The position numbers were made by a program, and so were the translations under genes. Below the pieces are notes generated by a model, which saw only the letters and a list, made by a program, of their open reading frames with translations, did no database searches and was not told the DNA's origin. DNA of 64,000 nucleotides from Exercitatus varius (GTDB lineage: Bacteria; Pseudomonadota; Gammaproteobacteria; Enterobacterales; Pasteurellaceae). Each line of letters opens with the position of its first letter. Positions within the stretch are counted from its first letter, which is position 1. This document shows, piece by piece, positions 32,176 to 41,218 of this stretch. The DNA lies in NCBI RefSeq assembly GCF_029577735.1, contig NZ_JARQTO010000004.1:1-64000 (forward strand). Direction: 5' to 3'.

Positions 32176-34314
32176 CTAATTTCCGGCCCAAACCACCATG
32201 ACTTTATCTTCGCCAAGGGTTCGACTGAAAGCGAAATAGCCTTCGGATTTTAGCGTTTGATGAACGCCGGCGCCAACGGCTTGGTGACGCTGACGGAATT
32301 GCGCCAATTTCTGCCAGTGTCGATGCAGCGCCTGTTTGTTCCCATCGTTTTGCAAATCCCACCAATTCATATCCGAACGGGTGCCTTGTATCGGGTCGGA
32401 ACCGGTGGCTCCGAATTCGCGCCCGCTTTCATCGCCGTAATAAATCTGCACCGCGCCCGAAGAAAGAAGAAGCAGGTTGGCCGCGGTTTTTTGTTTTGCC
32501 GTATTCCGTTCGCTGTCGGAATGGAAAAATAACCGCGTGTCATGGGAAGACAAATAGCTCAACACATTGAAATCTTTCAGTTTATCGTTCATTTCCCGAT
32601 ATGCGGGTTCAATCCGGGCAAAACAGTCCAGCGCATTTTTTGCCTGATCCTGAAAATCAAAATTAATCATGGCGTCAAAACCGTTCTGGTAGTAATCGCT
32701 TTTGAATACGCCGTGTCCCCAGGCTTCGCCCGTCATCCAAAAATCGTCGCCGAAACTTTCTTTCGGATTGTTCCGTTGCCATTCTTTTAAAGCTTGTTGC
32801 GAAGCCTGTTTCAACGCAAGCCAGGTGGATTTTTCCACGTGTTTTGCGGTGTCCACGCGGAAGCCGTCAACGCCGTATCGACGCACCCAGTCCGTTAACC
32901 ATGCGATTAAATAATCCCGTACTTTGGCATTTTCCAATTCTTTCGCATTGGTATTTTTATGCTGAAAAAATCGCGGTAATTTGACCGCACTTTCGCTTTC
33001 CGTTTTTAAATCCGGCAAGGCGGAAAGCGACATTTTTAAATCGTCGAATTTAGGGCTGTCGTAATCGCCGATGTCCGCGCGCACCCAATCTTTTCCCCAC
33101 CAGTTTTGCCAGGCTTGGCTGTCGCCGAATTTGATGAAATCGTTAAAACTGTGCCAGTTTTGCCCTTTTTTCGGTTGCCAATCCGTCCATTTTTTACCCA
33201 GCGTGGCGGTAATTTCTTCCGGTTTGAGATAAAAACCGCCGAAGTTAAATTCCTGCATATCGGCAAGCGTGGCATAGCCGGTGTGATTCATAACGATATC
33301 AAACAACACCCGAATGCCGCGCCGATGGGCCTGCTGCATCAGGTTTTTCAGATCCGCCTCCGTTCCCATGTTGGCATCCAGTTTTGTCCAATCGAGGTGA
33401 TAATAACCGTGGTAGCCGTAATGAGGGAAATCGCCTTTGTCACCGCCGCCGACCCAGCCGTGCATTTGTTCCAGCGGCGAGCTGATCCACAGCACATTCA
33501 CCCCTAACTGTTGCAAATAATCCAGTTTTGCCGTTAAGCCCTGTAAATCACCGCCGTGAAACGTTCCGATTTCCTGCATGCCGTCCTTATGCCGACCGTA
33601 ACTGTTATCGTTGGCGGGATTTCCGTTTTGGAATCGATCGGTAAGAACAAAATAAACGGTGGCATTTTTCCAATTAAAACCGTCCGATTTTTTATTTGTC
33701 TTCGCCTGTTGGCGATTACTCACCGCTTTGTTGCCTTCAGCAGAACCGCCATTCAAAAAAACATCGTTTTTTTTGACCGCACTTTTCTCCAGCAAAATCA
33801 ATCCGTCGGCATCGGCGGCCGGCATCATGGTTATTTTGCCGTTTTTCACTTCAGCCGTTTGTCCCGAATAGAAATCCCGAACCGATTCGCCCTCGGAAAA
33901 AACGGAAGAAACGTCAATTTCAACGGGTTGTTTATTCCAAATCGGACAGCTTTTCGCCGTATTTTTATCGGTTTCCGCTTGTTGTTCTACGCTGATTCTC
34001 AGCGTCGGCGTGCCGCTGCGCATATCGATTTGAGCAATATAATTCCCCTGACGGAATAAACGAAGCTGCGGCGCTTCGCCGGAACAAGGAATCAGTGAAA
34101 CCGTTTGATTTAATTTCACCGCACTTTGCGGCTGATAACATCGATTATCAAGGGTGAAAGTTAAAGGATAATTACCTTTTTCCAACGACGCTTGCGCCTG
34201 AAATAAATGGGGTTCGGCGTTGTCGCTGAAATGCTGAAAATGCGTATGCTGCCAGCCTTGCGCGAAGGCGGCGGACGATGTGAACAAACAAAGACAGAGT
34301 AAGGATTTTTTCAT
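32176..34314 (-). CDS. malS: Periplasmic alpha-amylase MalS, with an inserted segment
   Basis: A 712-residue exported GH13 amylase; E. coli MalS has 676. Signal peptide at about 1-18 (cleaving after AAFA), an N-terminal MalS-specific domain (20-175), then the catalytic barrel with DIVMNHTGYA, GFRVDTAKHVE (nucleophile Asp), WMTGEAWGHG (acid Glu) and YLSSHDTR. It cuts longer maltodextrins so they can be imported. Residues about 177-209 (KSAVKKNDVFLN and following) have no counterpart in E. coli MalS and are encoded by a copy of the dispersed repeat, lying in the linker between the two domains. The gene is convergent with malT. Confidence 0.94.
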   Translation of the reverse strand: MKKSLLCLCLFTSSAAFAQGWQHTHFQHFSDNAEPHLFQAQASLEKGNYPLTFTLDNRCYQPQSAVKLNQTVSLIPCSGEAPQLRLFRQGNYIAQIDMRSGTPTLRISVEQQAETDKNTAKSCPIWNKQPVEIDVSSVFSEGESVRDFYSGQTAEVKNGKITMMPAADADGLILLEKSAVKKNDVFLNGGSAEGNKAVSNRQQAKTNKKSDGFNWKNATVYFVLTDRFQNGNPANDNSYGRHKDGMQEIGTFHGGDLQGLTAKLDYLQQLGVNVLWISSPLEQMHGWVGGGDKGDFPHYGYHGYYHLDWTKLDANMGTEADLKNLMQQAHRRGIRVLFDIVMNHTGYATLADMQEFNFGGFYLKPEEITATLGKKWTDWQPKKGQNWHSFNDFIKFGDSQAWQNWWGKDWVRADIGDYDSPKFDDLKMSLSALPDLKTESESAVKLPRFFQHKNTNAKELENAKVRDYLIAWLTDWVRRYGVDGFRVDTAKHVEKSTWLALKQASQQALKEWQRNNPKESFGDDFWMTGEAWGHGVFKSDYYQNGFDAMINFDFQDQAKNALDCFARIEPAYREMNDKLKDFNVLSYLSSHDTRLFFHSDSERNTAKQKTAANLLLLSSGAVQIYYGDESGREFGATGSDPIQGTRSDMNWWDLQNDGNKQALHRHWQKLAQFRQRHQAVGAGVHQTLKSEGYFAFSRTLGEDKVMVVWAGN
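33688..33786 (-). repeat. Diverged uptake-sequence-linked repeat inside malS
   Basis: Read on the minus strand: extended uptake sequence (33755-33786), then a tail with GAGTAATCGCCAACAGGCGAA and ATAAAAAA at the end, the same plan as copies 1-3. It is in frame with malS (residues about 177-209) and encodes 12 residues identical to those encoded by the copy in mobA. Confidence 0.75.
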
Positions 34315-34439
34315 AATGACCTGATTTATAAAATAGACATTTCGACTTAAAAAACATGCGAGGCGTTACTTTCAATCGCCTATGGGCGATCATTCGCTTG
34401 GTTCTGTTCCGGACAAAACTGGGGTCAAAAAACTATCGT

Positions 34440-34535
34440 TTTTTTATGCGTAATCGCCGGTGCGATGACTTATGGCTTCGCCACCGTTGGCAAAGCCAAC
34501 GTTCAAAAAACGTTGCTTTTTTTGACCGCACTTTT
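34440..34535 (-). repeat. Uptake-sequence-linked repeat, copy 2
   Basis: An inverted 96-bp copy identical to 20634-20729 except at two positions. All three hairpins are preserved and both changes fall outside the first stem. It is again bordered beyond its A-run by a further A-run/CGATAG/T-run block (about 34427-34446). Confidence 0.9.
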
Positions 34536-34661
34536 ACCGTCTTCCGCCATAACGCACGCTTTTAACCTATGTTTGTTTATTCGACACAAATTAAAAAATC
34601 TGTGTAGTGTTAAGAGCCGATTATTTACAGCGTCGGTGAATTTAAAATTCTTATTATGCTG

Positions 34662-34686
34662 CTCCCCTCTTTGAACAAGAGGGGAG
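34662..34686. terminator. Perfect hairpin downstream of malG
   Basis: CTCCCCTCTT (34662-34671) and AAGAGGGGAG (34677-34686) form a 10-bp stem with a 5-base loop, 67 bases beyond the malG stop. No long T-run on the minus strand, so termination may be partial. Confidence 0.6.
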
Positions 34687-34752
34687 TTTAAGCGAATTTA
34701 ATTATGCGCCGAGGTATGTGTAGAACGTATCGGCTTTGCCTTTTAGGTAAAA

Positions 34753-35643
34753 TTAACCTTTCACCCCGCCGGCGGTTAATCCGCCGATTAACCAACGTTG
34801 CGCCAACAAGAACACTAACGTAATCGGAATTGCCGATAGCACCGCTGCGGCGGCGAAATCGCCCCATAAATAGTTTTGCGGATACAGGTATTGCTGCATG
34901 CCCACCGCCAGAGTGTAACTGTTCACATCGCGCAATAACAACGACGCTACCGGCACTTCGGTTATTGCCGAAATGAAGGAAAGAATAAAGACCACCGCTA
35001 AAATCGGTACGGAAAGCGGTAATAAAATCAGGCGGAAAGCCTGCCACGGCGTAGCGCCGTCCAGTGACGCCGCTTCCTCTAAGGAACCGTCAATGGTTTC
35101 GAAATAACCTTTGATCGTCCAAACGTGCAGCGCTATACCGCCCAAATAAGCAAAAATCACGCCGCCGTGGGTATTTAACCCGAGGAAAGGAACGTATTGT
35201 CCTAAACGGTCAAATAAAGCATACAACGCCACTAAGGAAAGCACGGCCGGGAACATTTGGAATATCAGCATGCCTTGTAAAATCGTCTTTTTGCCCTTGA
35301 ATTTCATGCGGGCGAAAGCGTACGCACAGGTTGTGGATAAGGTCACAATACCAACGGAGGTAATGGTTGCCACTTTAATGGAATTCCATAACCAGCGTAA
35401 TACCGGGAACGGCGGCGGCGTCACCGTGCCGTCCGCATGCGTCACATCGAAGCCTAATGCCGCTTGCCAGTGTTCCCAGGAAATTTGGCTTGGGATAATA
35501 TCGCCGATAGCAAGGTTGCCCGGGCGTAAAGAAATGCCGATTACCATCAATAACGGGAAAATAATCAGGGCAAGAAAGCAAATTAAAATTAAATGGGTTG
35601 CCCATACGCGATAACGCACTGATTTAGATTGAACAATCGCCAT
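34753..35643 (-). CDS. malG: Maltose ABC transporter permease MalG
   Basis: A 296-residue inner-membrane protein, the length of E. coli MalG, with six hydrophobic segments. The EAA loop EAASLDGATPWQAFRLILLP contacts MalK, and the C-terminus GGLTAGGVKG is as in E. coli, where the tail reaches into the MalE binding pocket region. Forms the channel with MalF. AAGGAGTATTT precedes the ATG. Last gene of the malE-malE-malF-malG operon. Confidence 0.96.
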   Translation of the reverse strand: MAIVQSKSVRYRVWATHLILICFLALIIFPLLMVIGISLRPGNLAIGDIIPSQISWEHWQAALGFDVTHADGTVTPPPFPVLRWLWNSIKVATITSVGIVTLSTTCAYAFARMKFKGKKTILQGMLIFQMFPAVLSLVALYALFDRLGQYVPFLGLNTHGGVIFAYLGGIALHVWTIKGYFETIDGSLEEAASLDGATPWQAFRLILLPLSVPILAVVFILSFISAITEVPVASLLLRDVNSYTLAVGMQQYLYPQNYLWGDFAAAAVLSAIPITLVFLLAQRWLIGGLTAGGVKG

Positions 35644-35697
35644 AAATACTCCTTAAATCAACTGGGGTTAAGCCAAATTCCTTAACCTGAAAAAATT

Positions 35698-37233
35698 TTA
35701 TAATTCCATTTTGGTCGCTTTAATATTCAATAACGCTAAACCGCCCACCAACAGGAAGATAATGGTTGCAATGGCCGCTGCCAAACCAAAATCCTGAGTG
35801 CCGCTGCCTTCAAATGCGATGCGGTAGGTGTAGCTGACCAACAAATCGGTATAACCCGCCGGGGTTGTGGTGCCGATCATGTCCGGGCGACCGTTGGTTA
35901 ACAATTGAATCAGAACGAAATTATTAAAGTTGAACGCAAAAGAAGCAATCATCAACGGAGTCAAGGGTTTCAGCAGCAACGGGAACGTAATTTTGCTGAA
36001 ATTTTGCCAGGTTGATGCACCGTCCATTGCGGAGGCTTCGTATAAATCCGACGGAATCGCTTTTAATAAACCCATACATAAAATCATCATATAAGGATAA
36101 CCCAGCCAGGTATTGACGATAAGAATCATCACTTTGGCAAGGAAAGGATCATTAAACCATTCGGGACTGATACCGAATAATTGATTCAGAATCATATTGA
36201 TTTCACCGAAACTCTGGTTAAACAACCCTTTGAAAATCAAGATGGAAATAAAGGATGGTACCGCATAAGGCAAAATCAGCAGCAAGCGATAAACCGCTTT
36301 GCCTTTCAGCGCTTCCCATTGCACCAAACAAGCCAGCACCATACCGAGAATAACGGTAAATACCACGGTTAATAAGGAGAACACTACCGTCCAAATAAAG
36401 ATTTGCACGAAAGGTTTTTGAATGCCTTTGTCGGTGAAAATTTTCACAAAATTATGGAACCCGGAACTCACCGTATAACCCGGTTCAAGAGTTTCGTTTA
36501 ACCAATCGCCGCTTTCGTTTACCGCCTGGAAGAAACCGATTTCATTGTTAGCCTTATACAATTTGCCGTTTTCATTATTACGTAAGATATTATTTTCTTT
36601 ATCGAATTGATAACGGGCTTTTTGTCCGGAAAATTGGCGCAATGAACTCATGGTCAGTTCATTGTTGTTCGGCAAAATCACTTTTATTGCCTGAAGCGCG
36701 CTACGATTTTGAGTAATAATTTTCAGCGGAGCAACCTCGCCTGTCGGTTCGGCTTGTTCGCTGACCGGCACCTCCGCCGCCTTCAACGCAATATTTTCGG
36801 ACACGAAGGTCTGCGCCGTGACAGGATTGGTTAATACAATTTTATATTGATTATCAGCCTGCGGATAAAGTTTAAAATTGTATTTATCGCCGGCAAAATA
36901 ACGCTGTTCGGTGAGCACGGAAAGCGCACGTTCGAAAGATAACTGATTCGAACCGCTGTAATTGGTAAAGGCGATGGCAATGGTTGCCACTAAGGGGAAT
37001 AAAATAAAAATAGTCATCCCCATAATGCCGGGATAAACATAACGCCACGCATAAGCGTTCTTGTTGGTAAACACATAAACGCCGGAAGTCAGGATGACGA
37101 GGGTTAAAATGGCAAATAAATATTCGCCTTGCAAATACATTAATCCGACCAGGTAAAAATCAAATAACAGCACAAGGCCCGCTATCAGATATTTTAACCA
37201 ATGAGTGGATTGAGATTGAGTGACAGTAGACAT
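35698..37233 (-). CDS. malF: Maltose ABC transporter permease MalF
   Basis: A 511-residue inner-membrane protein (E. coli MalF 514) with a large periplasmic loop (about residues 95-275) typical of enteric-type MalF and absent from Gram-positive relatives. The EAA loop is EASAMDGASTWQNFSKITFP. It binds maltose in the channel and docks MalE with MalG. GAGGTGTTTTT lies before the ATG. An uptake sequence sits in the gap upstream (37250). Confidence 0.95.
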   Translation of the reverse strand: MSTVTQSQSTHWLKYLIAGLVLLFDFYLVGLMYLQGEYLFAILTLVILTSGVYVFTNKNAYAWRYVYPGIMGMTIFILFPLVATIAIAFTNYSGSNQLSFERALSVLTEQRYFAGDKYNFKLYPQADNQYKIVLTNPVTAQTFVSENIALKAAEVPVSEQAEPTGEVAPLKIITQNRSALQAIKVILPNNNELTMSSLRQFSGQKARYQFDKENNILRNNENGKLYKANNEIGFFQAVNESGDWLNETLEPGYTVSSGFHNFVKIFTDKGIQKPFVQIFIWTVVFSLLTVVFTVILGMVLACLVQWEALKGKAVYRLLLILPYAVPSFISILIFKGLFNQSFGEINMILNQLFGISPEWFNDPFLAKVMILIVNTWLGYPYMMILCMGLLKAIPSDLYEASAMDGASTWQNFSKITFPLLLKPLTPLMIASFAFNFNNFVLIQLLTNGRPDMIGTTTPAGYTDLLVSYTYRIAFEGSGTQDFGLAAAIATIIFLLVGGLALLNIKATKMEL

Positions 37234-37312
37234 AAAAACACCTCGAATTTTGACCGCACTTTTTAGGCGAATAAAACAGAGTGGGCAACAACGCCCACTC
37301 TAATTAAGAAAA

Positions 37313-38503
37313 TTATTGTTGTTTTTGGATACGGGCGTGCGCATCATCCAGTGCCGCTTTGACTGTTTGGCGACCGCTTACCGCATTGTTAATTGCGGAT
37401 TTTTCCGCGTACCAGAAAGAAGTCATCTGCGGAATATTCGGCATAATTTCACCGTTTTTCGCATTTTCCATGGTTGCCGCAATGCGCGGATCCTTAGCCA
37501 GTTTTTCCTGGTAGGATTTTAACGCCACCGCACCTAAAGGTTTATCTTTATTCACTTGATCCAAACCTTCATCGGTTAACAAGTAGTTTTCCAGGAATTC
37601 TTTCGCCAAATCTTTATTCGGGCTTGCGCTGTTCACACCGGCGCTTAATACGCCTACGAACGGTTTAGACGCATGACCGTATAAAGTCGGTAATACCGCC
37701 ACGCCGTATTTTACGCCGCTTTTATCAATATTACCCCAGGACCAAGGACCGTTGATGGTTAATGCGGTCTGGCCTTTATTGAAAGAAGCTTCCGCCACGG
37801 CGTAGTCCATATCCGCGCTGATATTTTTATTTTTCACCATATCAACCACAAATTGTAAAGCTTTCACCGCGCCTTCATTGTTCACGCCAATGTCTTTTAC
37901 GTCATATTTGCCGTTGTTGTATTTGAAAGCGTAAGCGCCGTTAGATGCGGCTACAGGCCAAGTGAAATAAGGTTCGGAAAGATTCCACATAATGGCGTTT
38001 TTGCCTTCTTTTTTGAGCTTTTTATCTAACTCAAGAATTTCTTCCCAGGATTTTGGCGCTTCTTTTACTAAATCTTTGTTATAGATTAAAGAAATAGCTT
38101 CGATAGCAACAGGATAACCGATAATTTTGCCGTTATAGGTTTCCGCATCCCAAGCGAAATCAACGAATTTATCCTTAAATTCTTTGCTTACGCTGACTTC
38201 CGCCAACAAACCGGATTGTGCATAACCGCCAAAACGGTCGTGCGCCCAAAACATGATATCCGGGCCGTCACCGGTTGACGCAACTTGTGCGAATTTTTCT
38301 TCGAGTCTGTCCGGATGTTCCACTAATACCTTGACGCCCGTATCTTTCTCAAATTTTTTACCGACTTCCGCAAGACCGTTATAGCCTTTGTCGCCGTTAA
38401 TCCAGATAACAAGCTTACCTTCCGTCATTTTGGCAGCGACTGCGGAAGACAATAGCAAGCCTGCAACGGCGGTTAAAGTAAATGTCATGAGTTTGTTTTT
38501 CAT
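37313..38503 (-). CDS. malE: Maltose/maltodextrin-binding protein MalE (canonical copy)
   Basis: A 396-residue periplasmic protein (E. coli precursor 396). Signal peptide about 1-24; the mature start EGKLVIWINGDKGYNGLAEV keeps Asp14 and Lys15 of E. coli MBP, IMFWAHDRFGGYAQ keeps Trp62, Asp65 and Arg66, EPYFTWP keeps Glu153 and Tyr155, NGPWSWGN keeps Trp230 and MTSFWYAEKSA keeps Trp340. So the maltose site looks intact. It lies second in the operon, 20 bases after the divergent copy. Confidence 0.95.
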   Translation of the reverse strand: MKNKLMTFTLTAVAGLLLSSAVAAKMTEGKLVIWINGDKGYNGLAEVGKKFEKDTGVKVLVEHPDRLEEKFAQVASTGDGPDIMFWAHDRFGGYAQSGLLAEVSVSKEFKDKFVDFAWDAETYNGKIIGYPVAIEAISLIYNKDLVKEAPKSWEEILELDKKLKKEGKNAIMWNLSEPYFTWPVAASNGAYAFKYNNGKYDVKDIGVNNEGAVKALQFVVDMVKNKNISADMDYAVAEASFNKGQTALTINGPWSWGNIDKSGVKYGVAVLPTLYGHASKPFVGVLSAGVNSASPNKDLAKEFLENYLLTDEGLDQVNKDKPLGAVALKSYQEKLAKDPRIAATMENAKNGEIMPNIPQMTSFWYAEKSAINNAVSGRQTVKAALDDAHARIQKQQ

Positions 38504-38523
38504 AGTTAGTCCTTACTGTTATT

Positions 38524-39732
38524 TTATTTAGTAATACCGGAACGAATACGCGAAGCGGCTTCGTCCAATGCTTGTTTTACGGTTTGACGACCGATTACCG
38601 CGTTTTTAATGGCGGAGTTTTCCGCATACCAAAATGCCGTCATTTGCGGGATGTTCGGCATGATTTCACCGTTCTCCGCGTTGATCATAGTGGCTTCGAC
38701 GCGGGGATCGGAAGATAACTTTTCCTGCAGAGAAAGCAGAGGAATCGCACCCAGCGTATTAGTTTTATTGATGGTTGCAAGGCTTTCTTCGGTAAGCAGA
38801 TAATTTTCAATAAATTCGATGGCAAGATCTTTGTTCGGGCTGGCCGAGTTAATGCCGACACTCACGATACCGACGAACGGTTTGGACGGTTTACCTTCAA
38901 AGGTCGGCAGGGTAGTAACGCCGTAGTTCATCTTGGCGCTATCCAGATTTGACCACGCCCACGGGCCGTTGATGATCATGGCGACGTCGCCTTTTAAAAA
39001 TTGTGTCTCGGCAATTTGGCGATCCATATCGGAGGCGATATGTTTGTTTTTTACAAAATCCACTAAAAATTGCAGCCCTTTTTGCGACCCTTCGTTATTT
39101 ACGCCGATATCGTTGACGTTATAACTGCCGTTTTCAAACTTGAAGGCATAACCGCCGGCAGCGGCAATGAGCGGCCAGTTAAAATAAGGTTCGGCTAAAT
39201 TCCAGCTGATGGCGTGTTTACCTTTGTTTTTCATTAATTCTTTATCAAGCGCCGGAATTTCTTCCCAAGTTTTCGGCGGGGTCGGCAACAGATCTTTATT
39301 ATAAATAAGAGAAAGAGATTCAATTGCCATCGGATAGCCGATGATTCTACCTTCATAGGTTTCCGCATCCCAACTGAATTTGGCGAATTTGTCTTTAAAT
39401 GTTTGGCTCGGATTTAACTCCGCCAACAAACCGGCTTTGGCATAACCGCCGAAGCGATCGTGAGCATAAATGATAATATCCGGACCGGCACCGTTTGACG
39501 CTAATTGTGCGTAGTCTTCTTCAAGTTTTCCCGGATTTTCGACTTTAACGGGAACGCCTGTATCTTTTTCAAATTGTCGGCCTATTTGTGCGATAACGGT
39601 ATGCCCTTTACCACCGCCCCAAACAACCAATTTACCCTCCTCGAATTTGGCGGATACAGAAAAAGAGCAAAATGCGATTGCACCTGAAAGTAATGAGCAA
39701 AACAGAGTTTTTGAGTTGCAATTTAATTTCAT
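38524..39732 (-). CDS. Second MalE paralogue with altered binding site
   Basis: A 402-residue periplasmic binding protein clearly related to MalE along its whole length, with a signal peptide (about 1-28). The maltose-site loop is changed: where MalE has WINGDKGYNG this has WGGGKGHTV, one residue shorter and without Asp14, and Trp62 is replaced by Tyr (IIIYAHDRFGGYAK). Asp65, Arg66, EPYFNWP, NGPWAW and MTAFWYAENSA are kept. This suggests another ligand, for example longer or differently linked glucans, delivered to the same MalFGK. It is the promoter-proximal gene of the operon. Confidence 0.9.
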   Translation of the reverse strand: MKLNCNSKTLFCSLLSGAIAFCSFSVSAKFEEGKLVVWGGGKGHTVIAQIGRQFEKDTGVPVKVENPGKLEEDYAQLASNGAGPDIIIYAHDRFGGYAKAGLLAELNPSQTFKDKFAKFSWDAETYEGRIIGYPMAIESLSLIYNKDLLPTPPKTWEEIPALDKELMKNKGKHAISWNLAEPYFNWPLIAAAGGYAFKFENGSYNVNDIGVNNEGSQKGLQFLVDFVKNKHIASDMDRQIAETQFLKGDVAMIINGPWAWSNLDSAKMNYGVTTLPTFEGKPSKPFVGIVSVGINSASPNKDLAIEFIENYLLTEESLATINKTNTLGAIPLLSLQEKLSSDPRVEATMINAENGEIMPNIPQMTAFWYAENSAIKNAVIGRQTVKQALDEAASRIRSGITK

Positions 39733-39792
39733 AATACAGTTCCTGACAAATTAAAGGGATAAAAGATTCTTTTTACCTGACGGCTATTATGG

Positions 39793-39835
39793 TTAATCCC
39801 CCTATGTTGTTATCATCCCCCCTTCTACGCCCCCC
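39793..39835 (-). promoter_or_regulatory. MalT box cluster for the malE operon
   Basis: On the minus strand three G-rich motifs lie in the same direction: GGGGGGCG (39828-39835), GGGGGGATGA (39813-39822) and GGGGGATTAA (39793-39802). The middle one contains the exact GGGATGA core; the others are weaker. They are about 60-100 bases before the first malE paralogue. Confidence 0.6.
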
Positions 39836-39885
39836 ATGAGAAAAATATGAGTAAGATCAAATTTTATTTCTATTCGGCATTATAT

Positions 39886-39901
39886 TGTGATCCTGATCAC
39901 A
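39886..39901 (+). promoter_or_regulatory. CRP site 1, perfect palindrome
   Basis: TGTGA-TCCTGA-TCACA, with both arms matching the consensus exactly. Centre 39893.5, 33 bases (about three helical turns) from site 2. Confidence 0.85.
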
Positions 39902-39918
39902 AAATATTTTTTTCAAAA

Positions 39919-39934
39919 TGTGATCTATCTCACA
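39919..39934 (+). promoter_or_regulatory. CRP site 2, perfect palindrome
   Basis: TGTGA-TCTATC-TCACA, both arms exact. Shared by the two divergent mal operons. Confidence 0.85.
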
Positions 39935-40015
39935 AAAAAACGCTGATAAATAAGAATATCTCTTTATTTTATCTAACAATTATCAAATTAATCTCACCCT
40001 CAAAAAATTTGTCAT

Positions 40016-40022
40016 GGGATGA
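40016..40022 (+). promoter_or_regulatory. MalT box upstream of malK
   Basis: GGGATGA, the exact MalT core, 62 bases before the malK start on the sense strand. Confidence 0.55.
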
Positions 40023-40083
40023 TTTATTATTGTACTGAAAAGTGAATGATTAAACGCGAAAAATCGTTGTAAGAGGTTAAATT

Positions 40084-41202
40084 ATGGCTAATGTAACATT
40101 ACGCAATGTAGGTAAATCTTACGGAGATGTCTGTATTTCTAAAGACATTAATCTGGATATTGAAGAAGGCGAGTTTGTTGTTTTTGTCGGCCCTTCAGGC
40201 TGCGGAAAATCCACCTTATTACGGATGATTGCAGGACTTGAAGATATTACTACAGGCGAACTTTATATTGGCGATAAATTAATGAATGATGTAGAGCCGT
40301 CCAAACGGGGTATCGGTATGGTATTCCAATCTTATGCGCTTTACCCTCATTTAGATGTAGCCGAAAATATGTCTTTCGGTTTGAAATTGGCCGGTGTGAA
40401 TAAAACCGAACGGGATAAACGGGTAAACCAAGTGGCTGAAATTTTACAGCTTGCCCATTTATTAGATCGTAAACCTAAAGCGCTTTCCGGCGGTCAACGT
40501 CAACGTGTGGCTATCGGCAGAACTCTGGTTTCCCAACCTGAAGTATTTTTATTGGACGAACCCCTTTCAAATCTTGATGCCGCATTACGCGTACAAATGC
40601 GGGTAGAAATTTCTAAATTACACAAAAAACTAAACCGCACAATGATTTATGTAACCCACGATCAAGTGGAAGCGATGACTCTTGCCAATAAAATTGTGGT
40701 GTTAAATGCGGGCGGTATTGCACAAGTGGGCAAACCTTTAGAACTTTACCATTATCCGGCAAATCGTTTTGTCGCCGGGTTTATCGGTTCACCGAAAATG
40801 AATTTCCTGCCGGTAAAAGTTACTGCGGTGGAAAAAGAACGAGTAAAAATCGAACTGCCTGATGCAAATCATCATAATTTCTGGATTCCTGTTTCAGGCG
40901 AAGGCGTAAATGTAGGGAATAATCTGTCTTTAGGTATTCGCCCCGAACACTTAGTTCCATCGGATCAAACGGCCGTCACCTTACACGGAATAGTACAGGT
41001 AGTGGAACTATTAGGTAATGAAACCCAAATTCATTTGGAAATTCCTGAGATCAAACAACCTTCTTTGATTTATCGCCAAAGCGACGTGGTGTTAGTCAAT
41101 GAAGGAGACGAGATGAATATCGGTATTGTACCTGAACGTTGTCATCTATTTAAAGAAGACGGTACCGCTTGTAAACGATTGTTTTTGGAAAAAGGCGTCT
41201 GA
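40084..41202 (+). CDS. malK: Maltose ABC transporter ATP-binding protein MalK
   Basis: A 372-residue ATPase (E. coli MalK 371). Walker A GPSGCGKST (about residues 36-44), signature LSGGQRQRVAIGR, Walker B VFLLDEPLSNLD and switch His in YVTHDQVEAM; the C-terminal 135 residues are the regulatory OB-type domain that in E. coli binds MalT and enzyme IIA-Glc. Powers MalFG. AGAGGTT lies before the ATG. First gene of malK-amylase-lamB-malM. Confidence 0.97.
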   Translation: MANVTLRNVGKSYGDVCISKDINLDIEEGEFVVFVGPSGCGKSTLLRMIAGLEDITTGELYIGDKLMNDVEPSKRGIGMVFQSYALYPHLDVAENMSFGLKLAGVNKTERDKRVNQVAEILQLAHLLDRKPKALSGGQRQRVAIGRTLVSQPEVFLLDEPLSNLDAALRVQMRVEISKLHKKLNRTMIYVTHDQVEAMTLANKIVVLNAGGIAQVGKPLELYHYPANRFVAGFIGSPKMNFLPVKVTAVEKERVKIELPDANHHNFWIPVSGEGVNVGNNLSLGIRPEHLVPSDQTAVTLHGIVQVVELLGNETQIHLEIPEIKQPSLIYRQSDVVLVNEGDEMNIGIVPERCHLFKEDGTACKRLFLEKGV

Positions 41203-41218
41203 TTGAGAGAACGATAAG

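Larger units (their letters stand above)
34315..34752. other. 438-bp gap between malS and malG
   Basis: No gene is supported here. It holds repeat copy 2 (34440-34535), a hairpin ATCGCC/GGCGAT (34376-34391) in DNA that looks like a second, badly decayed copy of the repeat, and an inverted repeat at 34662-34686. A 69-codon frame at 34356 is a product of the repeat, since the same peptide appears at copy 1. Confidence 0.7.
39733..40083. other. Divergent control region between the malE operon and malK operon
   Basis: A 351-bp AT-rich gap holding MalT-box-like G-runs near the malE side (39793-39835), two perfect CRP palindromes (39886-39901 and 39919-39934) and a MalT box on the malK side (40016-40022). 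The layout resembles the E. coli malEp-malKp region. No gene is supported. Confidence 0.8.

Noticed and set aside
34356..34565. A plus-strand frame of 69 codons between malS and malG
   Set aside because: Its second half is the translation of repeat copy 2; hairpin-rich intergenic DNA, not a gene.
38524..39732. The divergent MalE copy considered as a pseudogene
   Set aside because: Full length, intact signal peptide, most ligand contacts kept and no frameshift; changes are confined to parts of the binding site.
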